NCBI GenBank assembly: GCA_013399855.1 | Contig: VXAY01002204.1 | Span: 124,001 to 188,000, forward strand | Origin: Oxyruncus cristatus | Lineage: Eukaryota; Chordata; Aves; Passeriformes; Cotingidae | Reading direction: 5' to 3' | DNA: 64,000 nucleotides | Shown here: positions 63,064 to 64,000 of the stretch, piece by piece | Position numbering within the stretch: the stretch's first letter is position 1 | How the letters are laid out: every line of letters begins with the position of its first letter | Program-made: the position numbers and the translations under genes | Notes under the pieces: model-generated | Database searches by the model: none | The model's input: the letters and a program-made list of their open reading frames with translations, nothing else | Told to the model about the DNA's origin: nothing

Positions 63064-64000
63064 ATACCAGAACAGTAATGGTAAGTGCTGTCATGAGTGT
63101 GAGAAAGAATTAAACTCAAATTCCTTCAGATTTTTTATTTACTTTATTTATTTTTATTTTTGTGGTGGTTTTTTTATTTAATTTATTACTTATTATCATG
63201 AACTTCAATTAAAGCTTTACTGTGGCTGGGGTATCTGTAAGGTCTTCTCTCCATGTGAGTTCACTAGGTTGTTCAACAATATGAGAGTTTCCTTTGTAAT
63301 GTCTCCCACAGAGCAAGCAGAGATGTGTTTCCTCATTGTGGCTGTCTATTTAACTAGTTGTTTCTCGGTGTAATTCCCAGTGTGAAATTTTGGTAAGTCT
63401 ATTTTTGTACTACCAGGTTCAACAGTTGGGCTACACAAAGATACTTCATCTTCCTCCCTCCTCCCCTAAAATGCCAACCTTTCCTGATCACATAAACCTC
63501 ATTCCTTTGGGAAGCCTGGATAAAGGGAAATAAGTGAATCTTTTGAAAGTACTTTTATTAAATTATTCTGAAGAGAGATCATGGGAGTGTCTAGGCATTG
63601 CCTACTGTACCTCACTCACAGGAATGGAAACATGAAAACTTAAAATTACCAAAGATTACCTTATTAACTGGCAAGAAGATGGCAATGGAGTAGAATCTAA
63701 CCAATGAATAATTTGAATGAACTCAAAAAGGAGGCAAACCCCATTTATTTTGTTTAACATTTGATTAGTTGGTTTTGCTCGGTTCTCATTTTGTGTTTTA
63801 ATTTTCCATAATCAGCTGTCAGAATAACAGGTGGTTTTAGAAACTAGAGAACTAAATTAATACACCAGTTACTGGGGCATATCTGTGCATCTTGGGGATA
63901 TCTGGCCTCAAAAAGTACTGACTTCTCCAGTACAAATAAACTGGAAAGATGAAGAAGTCTGGAACAGACAGTGTACACAGTTTCACACAGCCTGAAAATT

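Larger units (their letters stand above)
58610..64000. other. Non-coding, mostly unique AT-rich DNA
   Basis: No gene is recognised. A T20 run at 59884-59903 ends in tttgcag and is followed by an open stretch to a gtagg donor-like site near 60041, probably chance. A less AT-rich block at 60030-60170 and a 102-codon frame at 60219-60527 have no recognised similarity. A weak CR1-like tail lies at 63013-63063. Confidence 0.6.

Overview
The window is AT-rich vertebrate nuclear DNA, almost certainly from a bird. Seven clear fragments of the avian CR1 retrotransposon are present, the class that dominates bird genomes, together with avian-type retroviral LTRs. No Alu, L1 or B-type SINEs are visible. 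Three runs of N (7570-8284, 21472-22084, 39925-40007) mark it as a draft assembly. I find no complete protein-coding gene, no rRNA or tRNA gene, no CRISPR array and no operon structure. The stretch reads as intergenic or deep intronic sequence. Nearly all short open frames are chance frames or decayed retrotransposon pieces.

Layout: 1-5073 is mostly unique AT-rich DNA. A 5'-truncated CR1 lies at 5074-6440 (+). A short exon-like segment follows at 6669-6748. A gap beside a pentamer microsatellite is at 7570-8327. Unique DNA runs to 15096, where a CR1 (-) ends at 15408. At 21404-22604 a gap is flanked by two identical 68-bp segments, and the right side holds the 3' part of an LTR. This looks like an LTR insertion present on one haplotype and absent from the other. 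CR1 fragments lie at 30069-30735 (-), 31731-31830 (-), 34174-34482 (-), 40489-40691 (+) and 46611-47530 (-). A solo LTR on the minus strand, with TG...CA ends and a 4-bp target duplication, is at 32894-33348.

The most informative locus is 47944-49712. An ERV solo LTR (+) with a 5-bp target duplication (atgta) has been interrupted by a 1.2-kb fragment of a non-CR1 LINE on the minus strand. That LINE keeps reverse-transcriptase motifs, a C-terminal zinc knuckle, a very short 3' UTR with a hairpin carrying a TTCG loop, and an (ATG)n-type tail. It resembles RTE-type elements. RTE elements (AviRTE) are known to have entered several bird lineages by horizontal transfer, so correct family assignment could narrow down the host lineage. 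From 49713 to the end the sequence is again largely unique, with a possible ancient MIR-like SINE near 54.3 kb and a 60-bp tandem duplication next to a (GT)n tract at 58.46-58.61 kb.

Nothing here forms a multi-gene system. The elements tell a history of successive insertions (CR1, then ERV LTR, then RTE-like LINE) rather than a functional pathway. I did not find a novel biological system; the best leads are the nested RTE-like LINE, the apparent insertion polymorphism across the second gap, and one exon-like segment at 6.7 kb.
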